64,000 nt of DNA from positions 2,790,001 through 2,854,000 of the forward strand of contig NZ_CP013189.1 in assembly GCF_001444425.1 (NCBI RefSeq), written 5' to 3'. Made by a program: the position numbers and the translations under genes. This DNA comes from Pseudohongiella spirulinae. GTDB lineage: Bacteria > Pseudomonadota > Gammaproteobacteria > Pseudomonadales > Pseudohongiellaceae. Of the stretch, positions 8,930 to 17,916 are shown one piece after another (position 1 is the stretch's first letter; the number at the start of each line of letters is the position of its first letter). Under the pieces are notes generated by a model. The model searched no databases, was not told where the DNA came from, and was given only the letters and a program-made list of their open reading frames with translations.

Positions 8930-10192
8930 ATGAATAACAACATGAACAGAAGCCCCCTCACTACACTGCTTTCCATAATGACGGTCGTTCTGCTGGCCGC
9001 CTGCAGTCCCGACACAAACACCACCGGCATCAATACCGATTCAGCCCTGACACGACTGGTTGACCCATCCAGCGAACTGCAACTTGCCCTGCTGGAGGCT
9101 GAGCCCGGCGATGTTATCGAGCTGCCAGCGGGCACCTTCAGTTTCGATAGAGGCCTGACCCTGAACATTGACAATATTACGCTGCGCGGTGCGGGCATGG
9201 ATCAGACTGTACTGAGCTTCAGGGATCAGGTGGCCGGTGCCGAAGGGTTAATGGTCAATGCCAGTCATTTCACCATCGAGGATCTTGCTATTGAGGACTC
9301 ACGGGGTGACGCACTAAAGGTTGCCCGCGGCGATCACATCATCATCCGACGCGTCAGAACTGAGTGGACCAACGGTCCCGATACCAGCAACGGTGCCTAC
9401 GGTATCTATCCGGTGCAGACCCGGCATACATTGATCGAAGATTCCGTTGCTATTGCTGCCTCTGATGCCGGCATCTATATTGGCCAGTCAGAAAATGTCA
9501 TCGTGCGCCGCAACCGGGCGGAATTTAATGTCGCCGGTATAGAAATCGAAAACACCCGCGGCGCAGATGTCTATGAAAACGTGGCCATCAATAATACAGG
9601 TGGCATTCTGGTCTTCAATATGCCCAACCTGCCAGTGGAAGGGCATACAACGCGCGTGTACAACAACACGATCAATAACAACAACACAGTCAATTTTGCG
9701 CCACCCGGCACGGCTGTCGCCAGTGTGCCTGCCGGATCAGGAGTGATTATCAATTCCAATGACAAGGTCGAAATCTTTGACAACGATCTGAGTGGTAATC
9801 AGACTGCCAATATTCTGATTTCCAGCTACTTCAGCGCCGGCTATTCGGATCGCCAGATGGCAGAGGCATTTGACCCTTACCCGGAGACCATTTTCATCTA
9901 CAACAATCGCTTCGGGCCAGGTGGCAATGCGCCCGGCTTCCCGGAACTGGACATGTTGCGTCAGGCCATGTTCGGCGAATCAGGCAGCTTCCCGGACATC
10001 GTCTGGGACGGTATCGTACACCCCGAACGCACAGCACCCGCTTACGCGATCTGCGTCGACAACGGCGATGCTCAGGTTCTTAACATAGATGGCGCCAACG
10101 ACAGCCAGAATCCACGCATCGAAGCCGAACCACATCAATGCCAGCACGAACGGCTGCCGCAGGTCATGCTGCCTGAATTCATGGATAGCTGA
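8930..10192 (+). CDS. Parallel beta-helix lipoprotein (NosD-like repeat protein)
   Basis: From the ATG at 8930 (a second ATG at 8942 is also possible) this is a 420-residue secreted protein. A lipoprotein signal (V-V-L-L-A-A-C, Cys25) anchors it to a membrane. Beyond that, repeats of about 22-24 residues rich in N, I and V (H-F-T-I-E-D-L-A-I-E-D, H-I-I-I-R-R-V-R, N-V-I-V-R-R-N-R) form a right-handed parallel beta-helix, as in NosD and carbohydrate-binding or -cleaving proteins. The C-terminal part is non-repetitive and holds two cysteines. From memory, this type is repeatedly found beside the diheme cytochrome family of the next gene. Enzymatic activity is not evident. The next ATG begins one base after this stop codon. 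Confidence 0.9.
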   Translation: MNNNMNRSPLTTLLSIMTVVLLAACSPDTNTTGINTDSALTRLVDPSSELQLALLEAEPGDVIELPAGTFSFDRGLTLNIDNITLRGAGMDQTVLSFRDQVAGAEGLMVNASHFTIEDLAIEDSRGDALKVARGDHIIIRRVRTEWTNGPDTSNGAYGIYPVQTRHTLIEDSVAIAASDAGIYIGQSENVIVRRNRAEFNVAGIEIENTRGADVYENVAINNTGGILVFNMPNLPVEGHTTRVYNNTINNNNTVNFAPPGTAVASVPAGSGVIINSNDKVEIFDNDLSGNQTANILISSYFSAGYSDRQMAEAFDPYPETIFIYNNRFGPGGNAPGFPELDMLRQAMFGESGSFPDIVWDGIVHPERTAPAYAICVDNGDAQVLNIDGANDSQNPRIEAEPHQCQHERLPQVMLPEFMDS

Positions 10193-10193
10193 T

Positions 10194-11327
10194 ATGCAAG
10201 GTCTGCACTCATCGGGTCTGGTCTTTATGCTCGGCACTTTGCTGTTGGCCTGCACCCCGCAGCAGGATGCCCGCTCTTATGGGCGGGACAGCACACCAGA
10301 CCTGCTCTCGCAATGGCAGTTGATGTCTGTGCAAGGCAGCACATTGCAACTTGATGATGATGTTATGCCTTACGATCTGGCGACACCGTTGTTCAGTGAC
10401 TATGCCATGAAGCTGCGTACCCTGTGGCTGCCGGATAATACTCAGGCCAAGTATACCGAATCAGGCAGCCTGGAATTTCCGGTAGGCACCGTCATCAGCA
10501 AGACGTTCTACTACCCGACTGATACGCTGGCTGCCGATGACGGCAGCGTCACGAAATCGGAGCAGAGCCTGTATGCTTTTGTTGGCCAGCAACTCGACCT
10601 GACTAAAGTGCGCCTGATAGAAACCCGCCTGCTGGTTCGGCAAACTGACGGCTGGCAGGCTTTGCCCTATGTCTGGAATGAACAGCAAACCGATGCTGAG
10701 CTGCAGATCACCGGCGCTGTTTTTCGGCTGGCTATGGACTCTGAACCGTTTGCCTATGTAGTGCCCAACCGGAACGAATGTGCCAGTTGTCACGTTCTGG
10801 ATCAAAACAGTGATGAGCTATCACCAATCGGCCCATCAGCTCGCAACCTTAACCGGCTTTTTGCTTATTCCTCCGAACAGGAACTCAACCAGTTGCAGGC
10901 ACTGGCTGAACGCGACTGGCTGAGCGGATTGCCAGCGGCGTCCGAGCTGCCTGCGGCCGCGCTCTGGTCACCTGGTGCCACCGACAATCTGGAGCACCGG
11001 GCACGCAGTTATCTGGATGTTAACTGCGGTCATTGCCATCAACGCGGCGGCAGCGGCGATACCTCCGGCCTGTTTCTGGACTACAAAGAGACTTCCGCTT
11101 TGGCTATGGGTGTCTGCAAACCGCCGGTAGCCGCAGGACGTGGTGCTGGCGGACACCGCTATTCCATTGTGCCAGGTCACCCTGAACAGTCCATACTCAG
11201 CTATCGGATAGAAAGTCAGGAAGTGGGTGTACTGATGCCTGAGGTCGGCCGCAGTCTGACTCACGACAGCGGACTGGCACTGATCAATGAATGGATACGG
11301 CAACAAAGTGGACAATGTAACAGCTGA
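10194..11327 (+). CDS. Diheme c-type cytochrome lipoprotein (SO2930-like)
   Basis: A 377-residue secreted protein with a lipobox (L-L-L-A-C, Cys near residue 20) and two c-type heme sites. These are C-A-S-C-H at about residue 196 and C-G-H-C-H at about residue 278. The region between them reads [10 protein letters not shown]. It resembles the diheme family typified by Shewanella SO2930, which is known to sit next to beta-helix repeat proteins like the one just upstream (recollection of the family, not searched). The ATG follows the upstream stop by one base, so the two are co-translated. A longer open frame reaching upstream lies inside the previous gene and was discarded. The role is presumably electron transfer at the periplasmic face. 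Confidence 0.9.
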   Translation: MQGLHSSGLVFMLGTLLLACTPQQDARSYGRDSTPDLLSQWQLMSVQGSTLQLDDDVMPYDLATPLFSDYAMKLRTLWLPDNTQAKYTESGSLEFPVGTVISKTFYYPTDTLAADDGSVTKSEQSLYAFVGQQLDLTKVRLIETRLLVRQTDGWQALPYVWNEQQTDAELQITGAVFRLAMDSEPFAYVVPNRNECASCHVLDQNSDELSPIGPSARNLNRLFAYSSEQELNQLQALAERDWLSGLPAASELPAAALWSPGATDNLEHRARSYLDVNCGHCHQRGGSGDTSGLFLDYKETSALAMGVCKPPVAAGRGAGGHRYSIVPGHPEQSILSYRIESQEVGVLMPEVGRSLTHDSGLALINEWIRQQSGQCNS

Positions 11328-12027
11328 CATCGTCATAGAAGCGCGCCAGCTTTGCAAAGTCTACGAGATGGGCGACGTCAAAGTGAACGCACTGCGCGAT
11401 GTCAATATGCAATTGGTGCGTGGCGAGCTGCTGGTTTTACTGGGCGCCTCGGGCAGCGGCAAATCCACATTGCTCAATATTCTTGGAGGTCTTGATGTCC
11501 CGACGTCCGGCGAACTTTACTATGGCAAAACCCGCCTCAGCCAGGCCAGCGACCGGGAGCTGACCCGCTACCGGCGCGATCATGTCGGTTTCGTTTTTCA
11601 GTTCTACAACCTGGTCTCCAGCCTGACAGCCCTGGAAAACGTCGCGCTTGTCACGGATATAGCTCACAAACCCATGCGTCCGGAACAGGCACTGGAATTG
11701 GTGGGACTGTCAGACCGAATCAATCACTTTCCATCCCAGCTTTCTGGCGGCGAACAACAGCGCGTGGCCATAGCCAGAGCTGTCGCCAAGCGACCTGACA
11801 TTCTGCTGTGTGATGAACCAACGGGCGCACTTGATGCTAGAACCGGCAAGCTGGTTCTGTCGGTATTGGATCAGGTCAATCGCGAAACCGGCACCACAAC
11901 CGCCATCATTACCCACAATGCAGCCATTGGCGCGCTCGGTGACACAGTTGTACGCATGAGCAGCGGACAAATCGTTGACCGACAAAGTAACGCCAGCCGA
12001 GCCGATGTCGAGAGTATCGAATGGTAA
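11287..12027 (+). CDS. ABC exporter ATPase, LolD/MacB type
   Basis: A 246-residue ABC ATPase with Walker [10 protein letters not shown], a Q-loop (V-F-Q-F-Y-N-L), the signature L-S-G-G-E-Q-Q-R, Walker B ([12 protein letters not shown]) and the H-loop (I-I-T-H-N). It belongs to the type VII (MacB/LolD) family, which powers mechanical work by FtsX-like permeases. The ATG at 11287 overlaps the cytochrome gene by 41 bp; a GTG at 11308 would cut the overlap to 20 bp and is a fair alternative. Its stop overlaps the start of the permease. Confidence 0.95.
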   Translation: MNGYGNKVDNVTADIVIEARQLCKVYEMGDVKVNALRDVNMQLVRGELLVLLGASGSGKSTLLNILGGLDVPTSGELYYGKTRLSQASDRELTRYRRDHVGFVFQFYNLVSSLTALENVALVTDIAHKPMRPEQALELVGLSDRINHFPSQLSGGEQQRVAIARAVAKRPDILLCDEPTGALDARTGKLVLSVLDQVNRETGTTTAIITHNAAIGALGDTVVRMSSGQIVDRQSNASRADVESIEW

Positions 12028-14387
12028 GCGCTCTGCACCTGAAATTACTGCGGGAGCTTTGGCATTTGAAGAGCCAGATGCTGTCCATCGCGCTGGTCGT
12101 TGCCACCGGTATCATGACCGTTGTGACTATGCGTGGCAGCTATGAATCTCTGGTCGTCGCGCAACAGGATTATTACCAGCAAACCCGCTTTGCCGATGCC
12201 TGGGTATCCTTGAGAAGAGCACCCGAAACCCTTATGCCCCATATCAGCAATATTCCCGGGGTTGCATCAGCGGAACGCCGTATAACGCTAATGGCGACAC
12301 TCGACTTGCCCGGGCTTGAGGCACCGGCCATTGGGCGATTTATTTCACTGCCTGAATCCCGGACGCCGGTTTTGAACGATATCATGATTCTGCGCGGCCG
12401 CTATATTGAAGCAGGATCTGCCGACGAAGTGATTATTAATGAAAAGTTCGCCATTGCCCGCCAATTGAATCCGGGCGACAGCATCACTGCCATTATCAAT
12501 GGTCGGGCCAGAGATCTGGATATTGTGGGCGTTGCCATCTCACCCGAGCATATTTACGCCATGCCACCTGGCTCCCTGATGCCCGATGATGAGCGCTATG
12601 GTATTTTGTGGATGGGCGAACGGGCACTGGGGCCGGCCTGGGATATGGACGGCGCCTTTAATGAAGCCTTTGTGAAATTGTCGCCGGATGCTAGTCCACT
12701 GGCAGTGATTGATGCCCTGAACACCCTGCTCTACCCCTATGGCGGTTATGGCGCTTACCTGCGCCGGGATCAACCCTCCCACCTCATCCTGCAAAGCGAA
12801 CTCGATCAGAACCGCGTCATGGGGACCATCGTCCCGGGCATTTTTCTTGCTGTCGCGGTATTTCTGTTACACCTGGTACTGAGCAGATTAATTGCGACAC
12901 AACGTGGCGAGATTGCCGTATTAAAAGCGTTTGGGTATCGTGATTTCGAAGTCGGCCTGCATTATCTGATGTTTGCCCTGACAGCGGTTTTTCTGGGTGT
13001 GCTGCTGGGAGCGGCAGGTGGTGGCATGCTGGGCCAGGCTTACATCGGGATTTATGATCAGTACTTTGACCTGCCTGGTCTGGAGTTCAGGCTGAGTTGG
13101 CAATTATTGACTGCAGCGTCATTAATTAGTCTGGCGGGCGCCTGCACTGGCGCCTTGAGCGGTGTACTCAAGGCGATCCGATTACCTCCGGCAGAAGCCA
13201 TGCGGCCGGAACCACCGCCGCGCTTTAAGCCAGGACTGCTGGAGCGTTCCGGCGTTGGTCGATTGCTGCCTTCATCCGGACGCATGATCTTGCGCAACCT
13301 TGAGCGTAAGCCCTGGCAAAGTTTTTTCTCATCATTGGGCGTTGCTTTTTCAGTCGCGATTCTGGTGATCGGCTTTTTTATGTTTGACGGCGTCCGCTAT
13401 CTGATGGATCTGCAATTCCGGGAGATTCAGCGCGAAGATGTATCCGTCAATTTCCACCAGCATCAATCTGATCAGGTTCTGGAATCCCTGTGGCGATTAC
13501 CCGGCGTCACACGTGTGGAGCCTTTCCGCTCAGCCCCGGTAAAACTGAGCAACCAGCATCTCAGCCGGGACACTGCAATCATGGGATTAAACGGCGATGG
13601 CGCGCTGCGGCGATTGGTATCAGAAAGTGGTTTTGTGCATCCCTTGCCAGCGCAAGGCATCGTGCTGAGCCGAATGCTGGCGGAGCGACTGCAGGTATCT
13701 GCAGGGGATTATGTGGATGCTCAAATGCTGGAGGGTCAGCGTCAACAGGCACCGGTTCTGGTCAGCGGCATTCTGGATGATTTTATGGGCGTCACGGCCT
13801 ACATGGATCTACCGGCGCTCTACGAGCTTAGCGGCGAAAAGAATCTGATCAGCGGTGCCTACCTGAGCGTCCAGGAAGGCAGTCGGGATGAGCTTTACCG
13901 GACATTGAAACAAATTCCGATGGTAGCCGGTGTAGCTGCACCCGCCGAGTCACTGGCCTCATTCGAAACAGAAATGGCTCAGAATATATTTATATCGGTT
14001 GGCTTTCTGGTCGGCTTTGCCTCGGTAATCGCCGTAGGCGTCATTTACAACGGCGCCCGTATTGCCCTGTCTGAGCGGGGTCGAGAACTGGCCAGCCTGC
14101 GGGTAATGGGATTTCAGCGAGGCGAAGTAGCCGTGCTTTTGCTGGGCGAACAGGCTGTGATTACGCTGATCGCCATACCCATGGGCTGGTTGCTTGGTTA
14201 CGGACAGGCCTGGGCCGTCGTGCAGGCGATGCAGACCGACATGTTTCGGCTGCCGTATGTGGTCAACCCCGATACATGGTTGTATTCTGGAGCCATTACT
14301 CTGCTTGCGTCGGCAGCCAGTGCGGTGGCCGTGCGGCATCGGCTGGATCAATTTGATCTGATCAGCGTACTGAAAACCCGGGAGTAG
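12021..14387 (+). CDS. ABC exporter permease with two FtsX domains
   Basis: A 788-residue inner-membrane protein. An N-terminal helix ([12 protein letters not shown]) is followed by a large periplasmic domain, three helices (about residues 270-395), a second single helix, a second periplasmic domain, and three C-terminal helices. That is two FtsX/MacB-like halves fused, as in the long permeases of LolCE/YbbP-type exporters. P-P-A-E-A-M-R and the basic cytoplasmic segments match coupling-helix regions. It overlaps the ATPase gene by seven bases and is followed after 3 bp by the fusion protein. Confidence 0.93.
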   Translation: MVSALHLKLLRELWHLKSQMLSIALVVATGIMTVVTMRGSYESLVVAQQDYYQQTRFADAWVSLRRAPETLMPHISNIPGVASAERRITLMATLDLPGLEAPAIGRFISLPESRTPVLNDIMILRGRYIEAGSADEVIINEKFAIARQLNPGDSITAIINGRARDLDIVGVAISPEHIYAMPPGSLMPDDERYGILWMGERALGPAWDMDGAFNEAFVKLSPDASPLAVIDALNTLLYPYGGYGAYLRRDQPSHLILQSELDQNRVMGTIVPGIFLAVAVFLLHLVLSRLIATQRGEIAVLKAFGYRDFEVGLHYLMFALTAVFLGVLLGAAGGGMLGQAYIGIYDQYFDLPGLEFRLSWQLLTAASLISLAGACTGALSGVLKAIRLPPAEAMRPEPPPRFKPGLLERSGVGRLLPSSGRMILRNLERKPWQSFFSSLGVAFSVAILVIGFFMFDGVRYLMDLQFREIQREDVSVNFHQHQSDQVLESLWRLPGVTRVEPFRSAPVKLSNQHLSRDTAIMGLNGDGALRRLVSESGFVHPLPAQGIVLSRMLAERLQVSAGDYVDAQMLEGQRQQAPVLVSGILDDFMGVTAYMDLPALYELSGEKNLISGAYLSVQEGSRDELYRTLKQIPMVAGVAAPAESLASFETEMAQNIFISVGFLVGFASVIAVGVIYNGARIALSERGRELASLRVMGFQRGEVAVLLLGEQAVITLIAIPMGWLLGYGQAWAVVQAMQTDMFRLPYVVNPDTWLYSGAITLLASAASAVAVRHRLDQFDLISVLKTRE

Positions 14388-14390
14388 AAC

Positions 14391-15548
14391 ATGACTAAAT
14401 GGATAGTCGCTGCTGTTGGCCTGTTGGCCCTGCTGCTTTTCAGCCTGAGCGGTGAGGAGACAGTGCGGGTGCAGACCAGGGTGGCAGAAAACGGACCCCT
14501 TACTGTAACAGTGCAGGAACAGGGTCGCACACGGGCCCGACTGCCTTTTACGGTGTCAGCCCCGGTCAATGCGCACATGCGACGCACCACCTGGCTGGAA
14601 GGGCAACGCGTAGAGGCCGGACAGGCGCTGGCCACATTGGCGCTGCTTACTGAAGATACTCGCACGGAAGCCAGCTATCAGGCTAACCTGGCCGCCGCCA
14701 TTGCCCGGCGTAATGCGGCCGCCGCTTCACTGGCAGAGGCCGAATCCTCACTTGAACGCGCCGAGCGGGAAGCTCAGCGGCGTGAACGCTTGTTTCTTGA
14801 TCGTATGATTGGCGAGGAGGAACGCGACGCCTATCTGCAGGTTCAGGAAGCCGCCCGCTCACGATTGTTAAGTGCACAGTCCGCGCTGCGTGCTGCCGAG
14901 GCTGATGAAACCAGTGCCCGCGCCCGGCTGATGGGCACAGAGACCGACAGCAGTGACAGTTCCGCGATTGTGGTTACAGCGCCCGCTTCAGGCACCATCC
15001 AGCAAATCTACGAACGCGGTGATCGTGTTGTGACCGCTGGTACCCCCCTGTTCCAGATCAGCAATGATGACGCCCTGGAACTGGTAGTCGATTTACTGAC
15101 TCAGGATGCCGTTAGAGTAACCCCTGGTGCTTCGATACAGGTTTCCGGCTGGGGTGGTGAGCAGGTCCTGTCAGCGGTGGTTGACTACGTGGAACCACTG
15201 GCCTTTACCAAGTATTCGGCATTGGGTGTGGAAGAGCAACGAGTCAATGTCATCGCCTCATTGGTGGAAGACAACCATCCGTTAGGCGCAGGATACCGAA
15301 TTGAAGCGGCCATCGTAGTCTGGCAGCACGACAATGTATTGAAAGTGCCAACCAGCGCCTTGTTCAGACGTGATGGACGCTGGCATGTGTTTGCTGTGAT
15401 GAACGATACAGCCGTATTACGCGAAGTGGCTGTCGGCGAGCGCAGCCGGGATGATGCTCAGGTCCTGGATGGCCTGAGCGCCGGTGATGAGGTAATCATT
15501 TTCCCGTCTGATCTGGTGCAGGACGGTGTTGCCATACAGCGCCTGTAA
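14391..15548 (+). CDS. HlyD/MacA-type membrane fusion protein
   Basis: A 385-residue periplasmic adaptor with one N-terminal membrane helix (I-V-A-A-V-G-L-L-A-L-L-L-F). A lipoyl/barrel-sandwich half follows, then a helical hairpin at about residues 90-185 rich in A, E and R (A-E-S-S-L-E-R-A-E-R-E), the second sandwich half (A-P-A-S-G-T-I-Q-Q-I-Y) and a beta-barrel. It completes a tripartite-type exporter with the two preceding genes, but no TolC-like channel is encoded nearby. Its stop codon lies in the loop of a strong hairpin. Confidence 0.93.
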   Translation: MTKWIVAAVGLLALLLFSLSGEETVRVQTRVAENGPLTVTVQEQGRTRARLPFTVSAPVNAHMRRTTWLEGQRVEAGQALATLALLTEDTRTEASYQANLAAAIARRNAAAASLAEAESSLERAEREAQRRERLFLDRMIGEEERDAYLQVQEAARSRLLSAQSALRAAEADETSARARLMGTETDSSDSSAIVVTAPASGTIQQIYERGDRVVTAGTPLFQISNDDALELVVDLLTQDAVRVTPGASIQVSGWGGEQVLSAVVDYVEPLAFTKYSALGVEEQRVNVIASLVEDNHPLGAGYRIEAAIVVWQHDNVLKVPTSALFRRDGRWHVFAVMNDTAVLREVAVGERSRDDAQVLDGLSAGDEVIIFPSDLVQDGVAIQRL

Positions 15549-15565
15549 CTCAGGCGCTGTATGGC
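15531..15565. terminator. Perfect 15-bp inverted repeat between convergent genes
   Basis: GCCATACAGCGCCTG at 15531-15545 pairs perfectly with 15551-15565 around a five-base loop containing the stop codon of the fusion-protein gene. It lies between that gene and the convergent acyl-CoA dehydrogenase. Neither side has a run of U, so it is not a standard intrinsic terminator. It may still act as a bidirectional 3'-end stabiliser or block read-through. Confidence 0.5.
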
Positions 15566-15570
15566 GGCTC

Positions 15571-17781
15571 TCACTTGTCCTGAAAATAATCTTCCGGCTT
15601 GAAAACATCCACTTCAATGGCCGCCATCGCCGCCTCATTGGCAGCTTTTAACTGCTCGGCCTCATGCTGACTGATGACTTTTGCGGCCACCGCCTGATCG
15701 GCCAGTTCATAAGGCAGTCCGCGCGGCAGAGTCCGTGTCTTTTGTGCCCTGGCAATCTTTTGGGAGATTGGCTGCACCTCGGTGTATAAACGGAAGGCTT
15801 TCATCAGACGCCCCATACCAGGCTCATCTTCCGGTGCCGGCGCAATGCCATCGGTCAGACGTTTGTATTGTTCATCCATTAATTGAATGGATGCCGCCGC
15901 CTTGCGTACCACCTTATCGGAGGGGCCTCGCGACAGCGGGTTCAGTCGCAGGAATAATGCAGACGGACCTCGCAGCCACCACCCAACCAATGGCGCTTCA
16001 AAATTGGCGTGTATGCCTTCAAAAGCCTCTTGTACCTGCGCCAGCGCGAACTCACAACTGAACTGCAGCAGCGGCAGATCTTCCGGCCGGTTTCCTTCGG
16101 CTTTGTAACGTCGCAGCGCAGACAGCGCAAGTACTTGCCAGGTCAGTGCATCAGCGAAACGTCCACCCAGGCTGCCACGCGCTTTCAGTTTGCCGCCGAT
16201 CAGATAAAGCGCCAGGTCAGCCAGCAAGGCATAGCGTGATGACGCCCATGCCAGACGGCGGTAATAGGTCGCCACCGGGCCAGGCTCCGGACTGCCGGCA
16301 CTGAAGCCACGGGTCAGGCCGCGCACTTTGCTGCGCAAGAAATTACTGGCGGTATGCCACAACCAGCCCAGCAGTTTGTTGCGGAAAGCACCGGCATCGC
16401 CGTCTTCAACCGCTTTCACAAGCGGCAGGGCGTAAGGATGACAGCGGGTTGCGCCCTGACCGAAGGTAATCAGCGTGCGCGTCATGATGTTGGCGCCTTC
16501 CACCGTAATACTGACCGGTGCGCTGGCGTAACCGCCACCCAGAATATTATTGGGCCCCTGCATGACACCGGCGCCGGAGAACACATCCATGCCGTCAATA
16601 ATAGCTTTTTGCGTGTATTCCGTGCTACTTGACTTGAGCAGTGCCGAAATCACCGGCGGTTGTTCACCCGCATCGAGTGCCGAGCAGGAATAAACCCGAG
16701 CACCTTCAAACATATAGGCAAATCCGGCAATACGTGCCAGTTTTTCCTGAATACCCTCCATCAGACCAATCTGGATGCCAAACTGATGACGAATCATGGA
16801 GTAGGCTCCGGTTGCCGCAGCAATATATTTCATGCCACCGATGGCACCCGCCGGCAACGACACTGCGCGACCTCCGGCCAACTGCTCCATGAGCATACGC
16901 CAGCCCTGCCCCGCGTACTCTGGTCCGCCGATAATCTGCTCGGGCGAGGCAATCACATCCTCACCGATAATCGGACCATTATAGAAACTCATGCCAATGG
17001 GCAGGTGGTGATCACCATTATGCAGACCAGGCGTGCCTTTATGCAGCATGATGACGGTAATGCCGGGGTACTCTCCCTTGCCAAGCAGGTTATCCGGGTC
17101 ATGCATCTGAAAGGCCAGTGAGATCAGATTGGCGGCCGGCGCCAGAGTGATATAACGCTTGCGGAAATTCAGCTTGATTTTGACTTCGCCTGCCTCGTCT
17201 TTAAACACCACGCCTTCGGCCTTGATTGAAGCGGCGTCGGAGCCGGCCGTCAGCTCTGTCAGACCAAAACACGGCACATATTCGCCGCTGGCCAGCTTGG
17301 GCAAATAATCTTTCTTTTGCTGATCAGTACCATAATGTTTCAGCAGCTCTGCAGCGCCCAGCGAGTTCGGTATCACTACAAAGGTGCCAACGGTCGGGTT
17401 GTAGGCGTTAATTTTGGCCATGATCGAGGAAATAGCGAGGGTCGAAAATTCCTTGCCGCCATACTCTCTGGGTATCAGTAGTCCCATAAACCCCTGTTGT
17501 TTGATGAAGTCCAGCACCTGCTCGGGCACGCGGCGGGAGGTAATGATGTCGTAGCTGTCAATCATGCGACACAGTTCTTCAACAGGTCCGTCGATAAAGG
17601 CCTGTTCCTCTTCTGAATGGCGGTTGTAGGGCTCTTTCAGCATGCTGACAAAGTCCGGATTGCCCGAAAAGATTTGCCCGTCTATCCAGACGGTGCCCGC
17701 TTCCAATGCCTGTCGTTCGGTATCAGAGATGCGCGGCAATACATTGTTATCGCGCATGAACTTCATAATTGCACCAAACAT
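15571..17781 (-). CDS. fadE: Long-chain acyl-CoA dehydrogenase, FadE family
   Basis: A 736-residue flavin acyl-CoA dehydrogenase, the first step of beta-oxidation. It has the long FadE layout. An ACAD core covers about residues 40-480 (with F-G-L-T-E-L-T-A-G-S-D-A-A and N-I-M-T-R-T-L-I-T-F-G-Q-G-A), followed by a C-terminal extension (DUF1974-like, about 490-720) absent from short-chain enzymes. It is shorter than E. coli FadE, which carries extra N-terminal residues. An AGAGGA ribosome site precedes the ATG. It is divergent from alkaline phosphatase and close to fadJ and fadI, which supports the pathway assignment. Confidence 0.92.
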   Translation of the reverse strand: MFGAIMKFMRDNNVLPRISDTERQALEAGTVWIDGQIFSGNPDFVSMLKEPYNRHSEEEQAFIDGPVEELCRMIDSYDIITSRRVPEQVLDFIKQQGFMGLLIPREYGGKEFSTLAISSIMAKINAYNPTVGTFVVIPNSLGAAELLKHYGTDQQKKDYLPKLASGEYVPCFGLTELTAGSDAASIKAEGVVFKDEAGEVKIKLNFRKRYITLAPAANLISLAFQMHDPDNLLGKGEYPGITVIMLHKGTPGLHNGDHHLPIGMSFYNGPIIGEDVIASPEQIIGGPEYAGQGWRMLMEQLAGGRAVSLPAGAIGGMKYIAAATGAYSMIRHQFGIQIGLMEGIQEKLARIAGFAYMFEGARVYSCSALDAGEQPPVISALLKSSSTEYTQKAIIDGMDVFSGAGVMQGPNNILGGGYASAPVSITVEGANIMTRTLITFGQGATRCHPYALPLVKAVEDGDAGAFRNKLLGWLWHTASNFLRSKVRGLTRGFSAGSPEPGPVATYYRRLAWASSRYALLADLALYLIGGKLKARGSLGGRFADALTWQVLALSALRRYKAEGNRPEDLPLLQFSCEFALAQVQEAFEGIHANFEAPLVGWWLRGPSALFLRLNPLSRGPSDKVVRKAAASIQLMDEQYKRLTDGIAPAPEDEPGMGRLMKAFRLYTEVQPISQKIARAQKTRTLPRGLPYELADQAVAAKVISQHEAEQLKAANEAAMAAIEVDVFKPEDYFQDK

Positions 17782-17860
17782 AGATTCCTCTCAGCGTGTC
17801 ACAACAACAGTAATAAATTATGGTATACCCATTGTACGCAATTCACATGACAGCGTCTTT

Positions 17861-17874
17861 ATGAATGCGTTCAT
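17861..17874. promoter_or_regulatory. Inverted repeat in fadE/phosphatase divergent promoter region
   Basis: ATGAA-N4-TTCAT lies in the 135-bp divergent region, 43 bp before the phosphatase start and 80 bp before fadE. It sits in AT-rich DNA next to a T-run. Such a dyad fits a TetR-family fatty-acid regulator operator (PsrA/FadR-like role), but I cannot match it to a known consensus. Confidence 0.3.
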
Positions 17875-17916
17875 TTTTTTAGTTAATTTCGATAAATCAA
17901 TTCTATCGGAGACATT

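Noticed and set aside
17847-17853. A Pho-box half-site (CTGTCAT on the minus strand) before alkaline phosphatase
   Set aside because: Only one of the two direct repeats is present, so phosphate control is not supported.
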